Of a stretch of DNA of 16,774 bases, positions 1 through 10,400 are shown in pieces. The DNA comes from Candidatus Pelagibacterales bacterium. GTDB lineage: Bacteria; Pseudomonadota; Alphaproteobacteria; Rickettsiales; UBA1997. The DNA lies in assembly GCA_016882165.1 (NCBI GenBank), contig VHBV01000009.1:1-16774 (forward strand), given 5' to 3'. Position 1 is the first letter of the stretch. Each line of letters opens with the position of its first letter. The translations under genes and the position numbers were made by a program. A model generated the notes under the pieces. That model had not been told where the DNA came from and searched no databases. It saw nothing but the letters and a program-made list of their open reading frames with translations.

Positions 1-1
1 A

Positions 2-148
2 AGTTTGGTTTTTGGAATACTGGCTCTTTCTTTTTCTTTCAAGATTGCTGATATTTATGATTTAACAGTCAGTTCTTCAGCAGTTGCGTGTTTGTCTTTA
101 ATCTTTTCTTTTGGTTTATTTTTTCAAAAATTAAAAAATGCTAAGTAA
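2..148 (+). CDS. C-terminal end of a hydrophobic membrane protein (5' end outside window)
   Basis: Frame 2 is open from the left edge and ends at the TAA at 146-148, giving 48 residues that begin SLVFGILALSFSFKIADIYD and end in FFQKLKNAK. Most of the fragment is hydrophobic (two likely membrane stretches, roughly residues 1-13 and 27-42) and it finishes in a short basic tail, as is common for the cytoplasmic end of a polytopic transporter. The pattern is faintly like the last helices of sodium/solute symporters, but this is too little to assign a family. Its stop lies 11 nt inside hemH, so the two genes overlap and are probably translated in a coupled way. It is the upstream visible member of the operon that runs to 3202. 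Confidence 0.6.
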   Translation, partial: SLVFGILALSFSFKIADIYDLTVSSSAVACLSLIFSFGLFFQKLKNAK

Positions 149-1226
149 AAAAACAGCAGTCATCTTATTTAATCTTGGTGGGCCAACAGCTTCTGATGAA
201 GTTCGTCCTTTTCTTTTCAACTTATTTAATGATAAAGCGATAATAGGTTTGCCACAACCATTTCGATTTTTTTTAGCGAAATTAATTTCATCGCGTAGAG
301 AAAAAAAAGCGCAAAAAATCTATTCCTTAATTGGAGGCAAATCGCCATTGCTTGATTTAACTTTAATACAGGCCGATTCATTGGAAAAAGAATTATCTTT
401 TTTTGGTGATTTTAAAGTTTTTATAGCAATGCGTTACAATAAACCTTTCTCTGAGGAAGTGGTTGAAAAAGTTATTAATTATGATCCAAAAGAAGTTATT
501 TTATTGCCACTTTATCCGCAATTTTCAACAACAACAACCGAGTCATCTTTCAAAGATTTTACATCAAAATTTTTAAAGAAGTGCAAAAAGAATAATAAAG
601 AAATTAAAATGAAGTTTGTTTGTTGCTATCCAAATGATGCTGATTTTATTAAGGCGCATTCACTTTTGATAAAACAAACTTTGGTACAAAGCAATAATAT
701 TGACTTTTCTAAGTTGCGCCTACTATTTTCGGCTCATGGATTGCCACAGAAAGTTATAAATGCAGGTGATCCTTATGTATTCCAAGTTGAAAATACTAGT
801 CAAGAAGTGGTCAGAAATTTGTCTCGGCTTTTTAATACTGATGAAGCAAAAATTGATTTTGAAGTTTGCTACCAATCTAAAGTTGGCCCTCTTGAGTGGA
901 CAAAGCCAAGTTTGGAGTTTTCTTTGAAGAAAACAATTCTTGATAAAAAGATTCCAGTTATTGTGCCAATCTCTTTTGTTTCTGAACATTCAGAAACATT
1001 GGTTGAACTTGATATTGAGTATAAAGAAATGGCCCATGAAATGGGAGCTCTTTCTTATATAAGAGTTCCTGCTTTAAATAGTGACGGTAATTTTATCAAA
1101 TCTTTAACTGAAATTTGCAAAACTGTTGATTCTGATAATGTAAATAGTTGTTTTGCAGGAAAACAAAAAGACAGAATTTGTCCAAAAAAATCAGTTAGAT
1201 GCCCAAACTTTAACTTTTGTGAATAA
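138..1226 (+). CDS. hemH: Ferrochelatase
   Basis: Inserts ferrous iron into protoporphyrin IX, the last step of protoheme synthesis; a cytosolic or membrane-associated enzyme. The 362-residue length is normal for bacterial HemH. The family N-terminus is present (VILFNLGGP, then DEVRPFLFNLFND). The catalytic His motif is LFSAHGLP with His200, and the second active-site motif FVSEHSETL has Glu286, aligning with His183 and Glu264 of the Bacillus enzyme by motif. The motif CYQSKVGPLEW is also typical. The last 15 residues hold Cys348, Cys355 and Cys361; several alphaproteobacterial ferrochelatases bind a [2Fe-2S] cluster through C-terminal cysteines, so one is possible here, but the spacing has not been verified against characterised proteins. 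ATG138 is chosen because the N-terminal motif starts within 10 residues. It overlaps the preceding gene by 11 nt and no clear Shine-Dalgarno is seen. Confidence 0.96.
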   Translation: MLSKKTAVILFNLGGPTASDEVRPFLFNLFNDKAIIGLPQPFRFFLAKLISSRREKKAQKIYSLIGGKSPLLDLTLIQADSLEKELSFFGDFKVFIAMRYNKPFSEEVVEKVINYDPKEVILLPLYPQFSTTTTESSFKDFTSKFLKKCKKNNKEIKMKFVCCYPNDADFIKAHSLLIKQTLVQSNNIDFSKLRLLFSAHGLPQKVINAGDPYVFQVENTSQEVVRNLSRLFNTDEAKIDFEVCYQSKVGPLEWTKPSLEFSLKKTILDKKIPVIVPISFVSEHSETLVELDIEYKEMAHEMGALSYIRVPALNSDGNFIKSLTEICKTVDSDNVNSCFAGKQKDRICPKKSVRCPNFNFCE

Positions 1227-1235
1227 TTATTAAAA

Positions 1236-1751
1236 ATGATAAATATCGACATAGTTTTCAAAAGTAAAAAGTGGAAAAAAGAGGAAGATTTAGATAGTTT
1301 TATAACAAAAACTTGTAATGATCTTATTTTACTTACTGAAATAAAAAAAATTATAACTAAAGATTTTGAGTTAGAATTATCAGTATTATTGATGTGTGAT
1401 AGTCAAATTAGGAAAATCAATTCTGAATTCCGTGGCAAAGACAAGACAACAAATGTGCTATCTTTCCCATCTCTAGACGAAAATTTAGTTAGAGAAATTG
1501 GCTTGAAAAAATTAGTTGGTTCAGACAAATATTTATTTCTTGGTGATATTCTAATTTCTTATGAAACAATAAAAAAAGAATCTCTTGCACAAAAAAAGAA
1601 TTTCAGAGATCATCTAACTCACTTAATTTTGCACAGCATTTTACATCTTATTGGCTTTGATCATGAAGATGAGAAGATGGCTGAAGAAATGGAGGCTCTT
1701 GAAGTTAAAATTTTAAAAAAATTACGAATCAAGAATCCTTATATTAACTAA
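1236..1751 (+). CDS. ybeY: Endoribonuclease YbeY (rRNA maturation factor)
   Basis: Single-strand metal-dependent endoribonuclease needed for 16S rRNA 3'-end processing and ribosome quality control in bacteria. The signature is complete: HSILHLIGFDH places the three zinc ligands at His133, His137 and His143, followed by acidic residues (EDE), and the upstream conserved motif RGKDKTTNVLSFP is intact. At 171 residues it is the usual length for the family. It starts 9 nt after the hemH stop and is followed 11 nt later by the CorC-type gene. The ybeY-corC neighbourhood is conserved widely in proteobacteria and supports both calls. There is no clear Shine-Dalgarno (upstream is attattaaaa), so translation may depend on coupling to hemH. 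Confidence 0.95.
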   Translation: MINIDIVFKSKKWKKEEDLDSFITKTCNDLILLTEIKKIITKDFELELSVLLMCDSQIRKINSEFRGKDKTTNVLSFPSLDENLVREIGLKKLVGSDKYLFLGDILISYETIKKESLAQKKNFRDHLTHLILHSILHLIGFDHEDEKMAEEMEALEVKILKKLRIKNPYIN

Positions 1752-1762
1752 TAATTACTTTC

Positions 1763-2647
1763 ATGGAAGGTCAGTCGGGCGCGAAACGCAAATTGGTTAA
1801 AAATAAACAAAAATCTCGTCACAAAAAATTATTCAATTTTCTCTTAAGCTTATTCGGACGTAAAACCAAAAAATCTTTCCTATCTGTTATCAACCATCTA
1901 GTTGAATCTTATGAAAGGGAAAAGCTGATTAGCTTTGAAGAGAAAAAAATGATCAAAAATATTGCTTCTCTTGGTGAAAAGAAAGTTTCAAATATCATGA
2001 CTCCACGTTCTGATTTGATTGCAATCAGAGCTAATGCTGATTTAGAAGAAGTAAAAAAAGTTATCACTAATGATGGACATACAAGAATTCCAGTATTTAG
2101 AGAAAATCTTGATGAAATCATTGGCTTTATTCACAGCAAGGATTTGTCAAAATTCTTATGCCAAAAAAATCCGGATTTTTCTATTCCCAAGATTATGCGT
2201 AAAATTCTTTTTGTGCCAGGATCAATGAAGTTAATTGATTTGATGCTTCGCATGCGTATGGCGCGCATTCATGTTGCAATTGTTTTAGATGAGTTTGGCG
2301 GTGTTGATGGTTTTGTTACAATTGAAAATATCATGGAAGAAATTGTAGGTGATATTGAAGATGAGCACGATTTACCATCAGATAATTCATTTTTTAGAAT
2401 CAAAAAAATTGATGAACTAACTTTTCATTTTGGTGGAAGAGTTGAAATTAAGAAAGCTGAAGAAATTTTGCAGCACTCAATTAAATATGAAGAAGGTAAT
2501 TTTGAAACTTTGGGTGGTCTTTTAATGTCAATTTTTAAAAGAATTCCTGAAATTGGGGAAGAGTTAGAAAACGAAGGTTTGAAGTTCAAAATCATTGATG
2601 CTGATAGTCGTTTTGTGAAAGTGATAGAAATTAAAAAAATTGGATAG
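1763..2647 (+). CDS. corC: HlyC/CorC (TlyC-like) CBS-domain protein
   Basis: Soluble CorC/HlyC family protein of 294 residues without the DUF21 membrane domain that longer homologues carry. It has a basic N-terminus (about 1-35), then the MTPRSDLIAI segment opening the first CBS domain (about 75-135), a second CBS domain (about 140-195, containing VLDEFGGVDGFVTIENIMEE), and the C-terminal CorC_HlyC ligand-binding domain (about 210-290, with FHFGGRVEI and FETLGGLLMSI). Family members are linked to magnesium/cobalt efflux in enterics. In Rickettsia the homologue is named TlyC and has been reported as haemolytic, but a true haemolysin role is uncertain. The position directly after ybeY matches the conserved ybeY-corC pair. 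The next gene starts 6 nt downstream. Confidence 0.9.
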   Translation: MEGQSGAKRKLVKNKQKSRHKKLFNFLLSLFGRKTKKSFLSVINHLVESYEREKLISFEEKKMIKNIASLGEKKVSNIMTPRSDLIAIRANADLEEVKKVITNDGHTRIPVFRENLDEIIGFIHSKDLSKFLCQKNPDFSIPKIMRKILFVPGSMKLIDLMLRMRMARIHVAIVLDEFGGVDGFVTIENIMEEIVGDIEDEHDLPSDNSFFRIKKIDELTFHFGGRVEIKKAEEILQHSIKYEEGNFETLGGLLMSIFKRIPEIGEELENEGLKFKIIDADSRFVKVIEIKKIG

Positions 2648-2653
2648 TCAAAA

Positions 2654-3202
2654 ATGTTTCTGCATGAAAAAACTTTTCCAGTAATTGATCTTGGGGATTA
2701 TGTTTTGAGAGAAAAAAATGCTGATGATGTTGAAGATTTTTTTAACTACTATTCCAATCCACAAGTTAATAAATTTATTTTGTGTGATATTCCACAAAAT
2801 CTTGAAGATGCAAGACGCGAGCTTTATTATTGGCGCAATATTTTTTATCAAAATGACGGAATTTATTTTGCCATTGCAAGAAAAGACAACAACCAACTTA
2901 TAGGTTCAATTGGTCTTACTTCTAATAATTTTTATCACAAAAGAATTGAATTGAGTTATGATTTGGCAAAAGAATACTGGCGCCAAGGAATTACAAGCCG
3001 AGCAATCTATGCAGTTGCAAAACATGCTTTTGAAGAGATGAATATTAATAGAATTGAAGCATTTACGGCAGTTGATAATCTTCCTTCAAAAAATTTATTG
3101 TTAAAATGTGGTTTTGAACATGAAGGTTGTCTAAGAAAACATAGATATCATCGTGGAAATTATGTGGATGTTGATATTTTTAGTCTGCTGGCAAGTGATT
3201 AA
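2654..3202 (+). CDS. GNAT-family N-acetyltransferase, RimJ/RimL type
   Basis: A 182-residue protein of the Acetyltransf_3 (RimJ/RimL-like) branch of GNAT enzymes, which move acetyl from acetyl-CoA to protein N-termini or small amines. The start of the domain is typical (VLREKNADDVEDFFNYYSNP), strand 4 is IGSIGLT, the acetyl-CoA loop is in YWRQGITSRAI, and the C-terminal block AVDNLPSKNLLLKCGF is the conserved CoA-side motif seen throughout this branch. The substrate cannot be told from sequence; ribosomal-protein acetylation is one possibility, antibiotic or metabolite acetylation another. It sits 6 nt after the corC stop and looks like the last gene of the operon, since the next 320 bases are noncoding. 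Confidence 0.9.
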   Translation: MFLHEKTFPVIDLGDYVLREKNADDVEDFFNYYSNPQVNKFILCDIPQNLEDARRELYYWRNIFYQNDGIYFAIARKDNNQLIGSIGLTSNNFYHKRIELSYDLAKEYWRQGITSRAIYAVAKHAFEEMNINRIEAFTAVDNLPSKNLLLKCGFEHEGCLRKHRYHRGNYVDVDIFSLLASD

Positions 3203-3235
3203 GGAATAGAAGGGTTGATTTTGGGAACTTAGTTA

Positions 3236-3342
3236 TTTCGAGGAGCGCAAAGCGCGACGTGGCAATACACCTTACCACAAAATTTCAAACTCGTGACAAA
3301 ATGGATTGCCACGCTTCGCAAGCAGGCTCCCTCGCAATGACG
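3236..3342. repeat. Imperfect palindromic intergenic repeat (cattgcgagg/gtggcaat family)
   Basis: Two arms of about 35-40 bases face each other around a 38-base loop. The left arm contains cgaggagcg...gcgacgtggcaat (3239-3266) and the right arm starts attgccacgcttcgc (3305 on) and ends ccctcgcaatgacga. The innermost nine base pairs (3258-3266 with 3305-3313) are perfect and the outer parts are imperfect. The arm sequence is the same family as the element read in frame inside the giant gene at 11107-11144 and in its downstream copy at 16733-16770. Repeats of this kind are scattered through many Rickettsiales-like and other host-associated genomes. It may fold as an RNA hairpin after the GNAT gene and help end or stabilise the operon transcript. 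The rest of 3203-3395 shows no gene. Confidence 0.8.
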
Positions 3343-3362
3343 AAGTTAGAAGATTAGATATT

Positions 3363-3380
3363 AAAGAGATTTTTCTCTTT
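3363..3380 (+). terminator. Weak A/T-only hairpin, possible terminator of the upstream operon
   Basis: The sequence aaagaga (3363-3369) pairs with tctcttt (3374-3380) around a tttt loop. The stem has only two G-C pairs and what follows is tctttaaaaa, not a clean T tract, so it is a poor intrinsic terminator. Given only because it lies between the last operon gene and the promoter of the next transcription unit; the larger palindrome at 3236-3342 could do the same job. Confidence 0.2.
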
Positions 3381-3395
3381 TCTTTAAAAAAAAGA

Positions 3396-3424
3396 TTTAC
3401 AAATACTTTAAAAAATGATATAGT
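3396..3424 (+). promoter_or_regulatory. Sigma70-type promoter for the giant exoprotein gene
   Basis: A TTTACA -35 box (3396-3401) is followed after exactly 17 bases by a TATAGT -10 box (3419-3424). Each differs from the consensus by one base, and the spacing is optimal. Transcription would start near 3431 and give a 5' leader of about 94 nt before ATG3525. The region is A/T-rich so chance matches are common, but the joint fit and the placement just ahead of an isolated large gene make this the best promoter in the window. Confidence 0.6.
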
Positions 3425-3524
3425 GTGCATCATTAAATTAAAATTCGCTGTTTTTAGCCAAATAGATAAATTAATACTACTAAATTAAAATTTATAAAAA
3501 TTAACTTTTTCACCACTAAAGTTT

Positions 3525-4424
3525 ATGTTTTCTTTTATAACTTCCCTAAAGGACAAGTTTCGCTTGTCACTTATAGTTAGGGAATTCGCAAAATTTCTCA
3601 GATTAACTTCTATTCACTTCGTCTTATTTACAGTTTTTTTCAATCAGCTCTTCTTCTGTTTTTCTTCATCTTATGCTTTGGCTTCAGAATTACCAGTAAC
3701 GCCCGACGCTACTACTAATACTCAAGTTACAAAAACTGCTTCTGGAATTGATCAAGTCAATATTGCCGCTCCAAATTCAGCTGGTCTTTCTCATAATAAA
3801 TTTACCGATTATAACGTAAATAAATCTGGCCAAGTTATTAACAATTTTTCTGGGAAAGTTGCTTCAGAAGTTGTTGCTGGTAGTGGTTCTTCTGCTGTAA
3901 CTTCTACTCAAATTGGTGGTTTGGTTGTAGCAAATCAAAATTTGGCAAACTCAGGTAGTGCAAAAGTAATTTTAAATGAAGTTACTTCAACTAATAACTC
4001 AAAACTTTTGGGATATACTGAAATTGCAGGCACCAAAGCAAATTTGATTATTGCTAACCCGAATGGAATCACTTGTTCTGGTTGTGGATTTATTAACACT
4101 AGCAGACTTTCTTTGGTTGCAGGAAAAAGTGAGTTTGATGCTAATGGTAATTTACAGTTTGGTTTAAGTTCAGCAAAACGTGATGCAAATAACTTAGTGA
4201 TTCCATTAATTACAATTGAGGGTTTGGGTCTTGATGTAGAAAAAACTTCTTCTACCGATATTATCGCTTCTTCAATTAAGTTGATCTCAACAATTTATGC
4301 TGGTGATGGAGAGTTATCAATTAAGTCTGGTGAGAAATATGATTATAATATTAAGGAAGTAAGTTCTAATTCAAATTCCAGTTCCAATGTCAATTCAAGC
4401 ACTCAAGAGTTTTTTGCTTTGGAT
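3525..4424 (+). other. Signal peptide and TPS secretion domain of the giant exoprotein
   Basis: Residues 1-53 form a long, basic N-region and a hydrophobic core (FVLFTVFFNQLFF) ending at SSYALA before SELPVTP. The length recalls the extended signal peptides of large two-partner-secretion proteins, but the sequence does not match the standard ESPR consensus. Residues 57-300 carry the TPS hallmarks: the GLSHNKFTDYNV block, NPNG at 178-181 and the CxxC (Cys184, Cys187) typical of the CdiA branch, then FINTSRLSLVAG. In known systems this domain is recognised by the POTRA domains of the outer-membrane partner TpsB. Confidence 0.88.
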
Positions 4425-7400
4425 GCTTCAAATTTAGGCAATATTCAAGCTGGAAGAATTTTTATTGTGGCAACCAAAGATGGTTTTGGTGTGAATTTGG
4501 GTGGCAATGTGGTGGCAAGCAAAGATTTGAATGTTGATGCAAAAGGTAATATTTATTACAAAAATTTATCGGCAAATGGTGATGTAATTTTAAAATCGAC
4601 AAAAAATATTGCTGATTTGAATCAATCTTCTGTGCTGAGTTCGAGATCTGGAAATGTTAATATTAGAGCGCAAAATAATATTACGAACAATGGTATAATT
4701 CTGGCAAAAAATGATGTTATTTTAACTTCTGTTACCGGTGATGTTGATAATTTGGGCAATATTGCGACTAAATTTAAAATAGATATTTCAGCACAATTTG
4801 GTAAGTTGAATAATCAAGGTTTGCTAGGTTTTTTGAGTTTACAAAATGAAGATGGATCTGTTGAAGATATTTGGGCAAACAATTTAACTTTAAATACAAA
4901 AATTTTGGCTAACTCAACTTTTGTGAATGGTTCTGATGTTGAAGTTAATAGTGAAACTTTAGAGAATTCAGGGCAAATTTATGCTTCAAATTCTTTGGAG
5001 ATTAATAATTCAGATTCTTTGACTAATTCTGGTCAAATTTTGGCTAATAATTTAAGTAAGATAAATTCTAAAGATTTGTTTAACTTAAATATTTTAGAAG
5101 ATGGTGAGAAAGTTTATTCAGTTATAAAGTCGCTCAATTCAGATTTGGAATTAAATATTTCCAACAAAATAAATAATGAAGGTATTTTAGCAGCTGCTGA
5201 TGAAACGGGAAATCTAACAATTTCTGCTTTAAATAATTTACAAAATTCGGGTCAAATATTTTTCAATAATTCGGCAAGTTTAAACTCAAAAACCATAATT
5301 AATTCAGGGCTTTTGGGTTCTGATAAAAATTTCAATATTTATTCTGATTCAATTCAAAATTCAGGAACAATTTTTGCCAATCAAGATTTGGCTTTACAAA
5401 AATTAATTCAGGCTTTGGAAGTAAATAATTCCGGCGCAATTCAATCTGTTGGGAAAGTTTCAATTTTGGCGGATAAATTAAGTAACGAAAACTTAGTTTA
5501 TGCAGGTTCAGATTTAGATTTAAAAGTTCGTGAATTAAAGAACGAAGATACAATTTTTGCTGGAAATGATTTTGGTTTTGTTGGCGAATCTTTTGATAAT
5601 AAATTTTTGGTGAATGTTGGAAATGATGCCAAGTTTGAAGTTGTGAATTTTGCAAATGAACAGAGCGTTATTGTTGGAAATGATTTAAACTTAGATGTTG
5701 AAGATGAGTTTGTGAATCTTGGTTTTGTTGTAAGTGATAATAATTTAACAATTAACTATAATAATTCTGAAACTGCTTTTGAAAATGCTGGATTTGTTAA
5801 ATCTGGCAAAGATTTGAAAATCATATCACAAAATGACTTGTTAAATTTAGGAACAGTTGTTTCTCAAAATAATTTAACTCTAAATTCTTCAAACTTAACA
5901 AATTCAGGAAATCTTTCTGCTCAGAATATTTTAACTATAAATTCTGAGTCTGGATTTATTGAGAATGAAGGTTCAATTGGATATTTGCAGTTATTTGATG
6001 CGCAAGGAAATGCTTTTAATGTGTTGGCTAAAAGTGTGATTTTGAATTCTAAAACTGTTGTGAATTCAGCTTTTGTGAATGGTTCTGATGTTGAAGTTAA
6101 TAGTGAAACTTTAGAGAATTCAGGGCAAATTTATGCTTCAAATTCTTTGGAGATTAATAATTCAGATTCTTTGACTAATTCTGGTCAAATTTTGGCTAAT
6201 AATTTAAGTAAGATAAATTCTAAAGATTTGTTTAACTTAAATATTTTAGAAGATGGTGAGAAAGTTTATTCAGTTATAAAGTCGCTCAATTCAGATTTGG
6301 AATTAAATATTTCCAACAAAATAAATAATGAAGGTATTTTAGCAGCTGCTGATGAAACGGGAAATCTAACAATTTCTGCTTTAAATAATTTACAAAATTC
6401 GGGTCAAATATTTTTCAATAATTCGGCAAGTTTAAACTCAAAAACCATAATTAATTCAGGGCTTTTGGGTTCTGATAAAAATTTCAATATTTATTCTGAT
6501 TCAATTCAAAATTCAGGAACAATTTTTGCCAATCAAGATTTGGCTTTACAAAAATTAATTCAGGCTTTGGAAGTAAATAATTCCGGCGCAATTCAAGCAT
6601 CTGAAGCAATTGTGATAAATTCTGACAATTTTGAAAATTCTGGTTTTGTAGAATCTGGTTCTGATTTGGAAATTGTTGCAACAAAATTTGATAATAAATA
6701 TGAAATTTCTGCAGGGAGTGATTTAAATATTTCAATTATTTCAGATTTTGCTAATTCTGGAAATATTTCATCTGGTGCTGATTTGGCAATTTTTAGTGCA
6801 GAAAATGACGAAATTGCGGCGAATAATTTTAGTAATTTTGGAAAAATTCAATCTTACAATAATTTGAAAATTTCCTCTGATAATAATTTCGAAAATTCTG
6901 GTGTAATTCTTGCAAATAAAGGCGTGAATTTTGTGGCAAAAAACAGCTTCACCAATTTAGAAGATGGCTATATTTTTGCATCTCTTGATCTTGATGGTGA
7001 TATGGAAAATTCAGATCTGAAAATTGATTCTGTAATTTTTACAAATGATGGCGAAATTCAAAGCAATTCCGATGTCTTTTTAACTTCCAATAAAATTACG
7101 AATAATAATCAAATTTATGCGGCTGGTAATTTGGAAATTGAGGCAGAAAATACTACAAACTCTGATAATTATTTTGAAAATCATGGCTTAATTCAAGCTG
7201 ATTTAGAGGCGAAAATCACAATAAATAATATTGCCAATTTCTCTTTATTAAGCGCTGAAAATCTTGATTTGGGAAGTAACAAAATTGTAAATTATGGACA
7301 AATTCAGGCAACAAATTCTTTGATTGTTAACTTGTCTGGAAATCTTGAGAATTATGGTAATTTGGTTGGTGCTGGCGATATTTTTATTAAAGCTGAAAAT

Positions 7401-10400
7401 TTGTTAAATGCTCAACAAGCCAACATTAATTCAGCGGCAAATCTTGATTTTGAAGCTGCGCAAATGTTTGATAATTGGGGAAATATTCACGCTGATAATT
7501 TAAGCTTAAAAGCAAATTCTTTAATAAATAATGCCAATTCACTGATTACTTCTGATGCCAATTTAACTTTAAAAATGGCTGATGAATTTGAAAATTTGGG
7601 TGATGTTTATGCCGCGAATAATTTATCAATAACTTCTTATCTTGAAAACGAAGAAAGCCTTGCACCAAAAACTGGCAACCAACTTAAAATATATAATTAC
7701 GGTCAAATTTTAAGTGACGGTGAAGTTAAAATAATGGCTCAAGAAATTTTGAATTATGATAATTTGTTAAGCAACCAAAATTTAAATTTGGCGGCGTTAA
7801 ATGAAATTTATAATTATGCTTTAATAAGTTCAGAACAAGAACTGAAGTTATCTGCCAATAATTTGGTGAATTACGGTTCCAATAGCAGCGTGAATGCAAA
7901 AGACAATTTGGAAATTGCTATTGCAAATGATTTTTACAATCAAGGTTTGGTGCAATCTGATGCCGACATTAAAATTAATGCTGGAAATATTTATAATAAT
8001 TCTGAAAAGGCTTTAATTTTTGCTTCTCAAAATTTACAAATCACTGCTGTAAGCCTTGATAATTCAAAGTCTCTGGCAAGTAAAAATAATGTTACAAATT
8101 CTGGAATTTTGGCAAAAAATGGTGATGTGAAGTTGGTGGTTGATGAAGTGAATAATAACTTGGGTGTGATTAAGGGTAAAAATGTCAGCGCCACAACTAA
8201 CAATAACCAAGCCATTAATTTGAGTAATTTACAAGGTTCATTTTTGGCAAGCTCATCTGTTGATCTTGATTTAGGAAGTGCTAATTACACAATCACAGGA
8301 ACAATTTATGGTGCTGATTATGTTGACATTAAAGCAAATAACATCACCAACTTGGGAAATGTTCAAACAACTGGCTATATTAAACTTGATGCTGCTAATT
8401 CAATTTTAAATGGTTATCGTGATTATAATAATTCGCTAAATCAAAATGTGCTGCTTGCTGCAGGCAGTTATTTGGAACTGATTGCAAAAAATAATATTGA
8501 TAATTTTGGCATAATTTCTGCTGTTACAACTTTAAGTTTAACCTCAACGGAGGGTAGAATAAATAACGAAACTGGTAAAATTATTGGTGGTAATGGCGTG
8601 GTTACAATAAGTGCTGTAAATGATGCATTTAATAATAAAGCGCAAACCAACGTATCAGGAAGTGTTGTGAAGTCTGGGCTTGTAACGGCAAATGACAGTT
8701 TGGTGTTTAACGTTAGGGATTTGAATAATTTTGGTGAAATTTCGGTTGCTAATGATTTGGAGGCGAATGTTACAAATAATTTGACGAATAATAAAGCGGC
8801 TTTGATTTGGAGCGGTGGTGATGCAACTTTGAATGTGGTGAATAATTTGGTTAATAATTCTGCAACAATTTACACAGTTGGAGATTTGACGATTCAAAAA
8901 AATACATCACAAGATTCTTCTTTGAACAAAACTGCTTTAGTAAAGAATATTTCGGGGGAAATAATCACGCAAGAAGGTGATATAGTGATTAAGGCAGCGA
9001 GTTTGGAAAATAAGAGAAGTAGCATGAAGACACAAAGTTATATATATTGGAAAAGTAGATGTAATTATCATCATCATGAGTGTCATTATGATAGTAGTTA
9101 TACGGCTTCTTTTAGTGGAACTGTGGGAGCAGATTCTAATATTTTATCTGGTAATGATCTATATTTTGAGATAACAAACTTGACTAATGATACCACAAGC
9201 ATCTTGTCAAAACAAAATATGTTTGTTAACGCGATTAATGTTAATAATACAAGTCGTTATTTTGAATCGTATGTTAACTATAGAAGAGACTGGTGGGGGT
9301 CTTATGAAAATAAAAATTGGTTGCTGACTTATAAACCAGATAACAGAACTATAGAATCATATTTAGCATATATAAAAGCAGGTGGATCAATTTCTGGTAA
9401 CATTTCCAATCAAATCAATAACACAACTATTGTTCAAAACACCAGTGTAAATAACCCGAGTTCACTTAGACGTTCAACTACAAGTTATGCAACAAACCTC
9501 GTACAACTAATTGAAACTGGCACCATAGAAATTGACCTTGCTTCAATAATTGGCAATTTGTCTGCCCAGTTGCAAAACCAACCAAGCACACAAAATGTTG
9601 AGTTAAGTAATTCGGAAGATAAGGTGGCTAAAACTAATAATATCCACAAAACTACTTTTGCAAATGTTGGTGCAAGTGGGTTTGTCAATAACGCATCAAG
9701 CACAATTTCATCAACAAAATCAACCATCGCGCTTGATAATTTAGATTTGTTGAATGTGAATTTTGACAACCAAAATAATTCTTCCAGCAAAGTTGTTGAT
9801 AATATTTCGGTGGTTGAATCAGATAAACCAAATTTATTAAATATTGCAGCGGCAAACAAAAACAAAGCTGCTGACAGATTAAGCGTCAATAATTCCGAAG
9901 TTAAAGCTGATAATCCAAATTTGGTGGAAGAAGTGGCGCTAAGTTCTAACCAATCTTCTGTTGTTGATAATTCTCGTCCAACAATATCACTGCCAAAAGA
10001 AATTGTAGCAATTGCATCTGAATTTGAAGCGCAAACATCAGACACAACAATTTATTCTGGTTTATTCAAAATCAACAAAGATCAAAATTCCAACAAGCCT
10101 CTAATTGAAAGCCGCAGCCAATTCACCAACACTTCTGAATTTTACGGCAGCAGCTATTATTTCTCACAATTGGGATTAAATGGTGACGCATTTGTGGCGC
10201 AGCTAAATCAAGTTATCAACCAAACTGCCAACCAGCATTTAAGAATTATGGGCGATTCTTTTACTGAATCGAAGTTAATTTTAAACCAAATTCAAGATTT
10301 GCGTAATGACGCGCTTTATTTGTCTGATGATGGCGTTGATGGACAAAGTGAAATTAAAGATTTGCTTGATAATTCAGTTTCCGAATTGTCTCGTCTTGGA

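Noticed and set aside
3306..3488. Small plus-strand ORF of 60 residues between the GNAT gene and the exoprotein
   Set aside because: Its first half is translated palindromic repeat (LPRNDE-type peptide from the repeat arm) and it runs over the predicted promoter; no ribosome binding site or family resemblance.
3525..3683. Extended signal peptide region (ESPR) of the autotransporter/TPS type
   Set aside because: Length is right but the conserved ESPR residue pattern is not present; retained only as a long signal peptide.
4918..6596. The regular repeats looked at first like a possible CRISPR or satellite array
   Set aside because: Repeat units are protein-level haemagglutinin repeats with codon variation plus one large duplication; no short identical repeats with unique spacers of even length occur.
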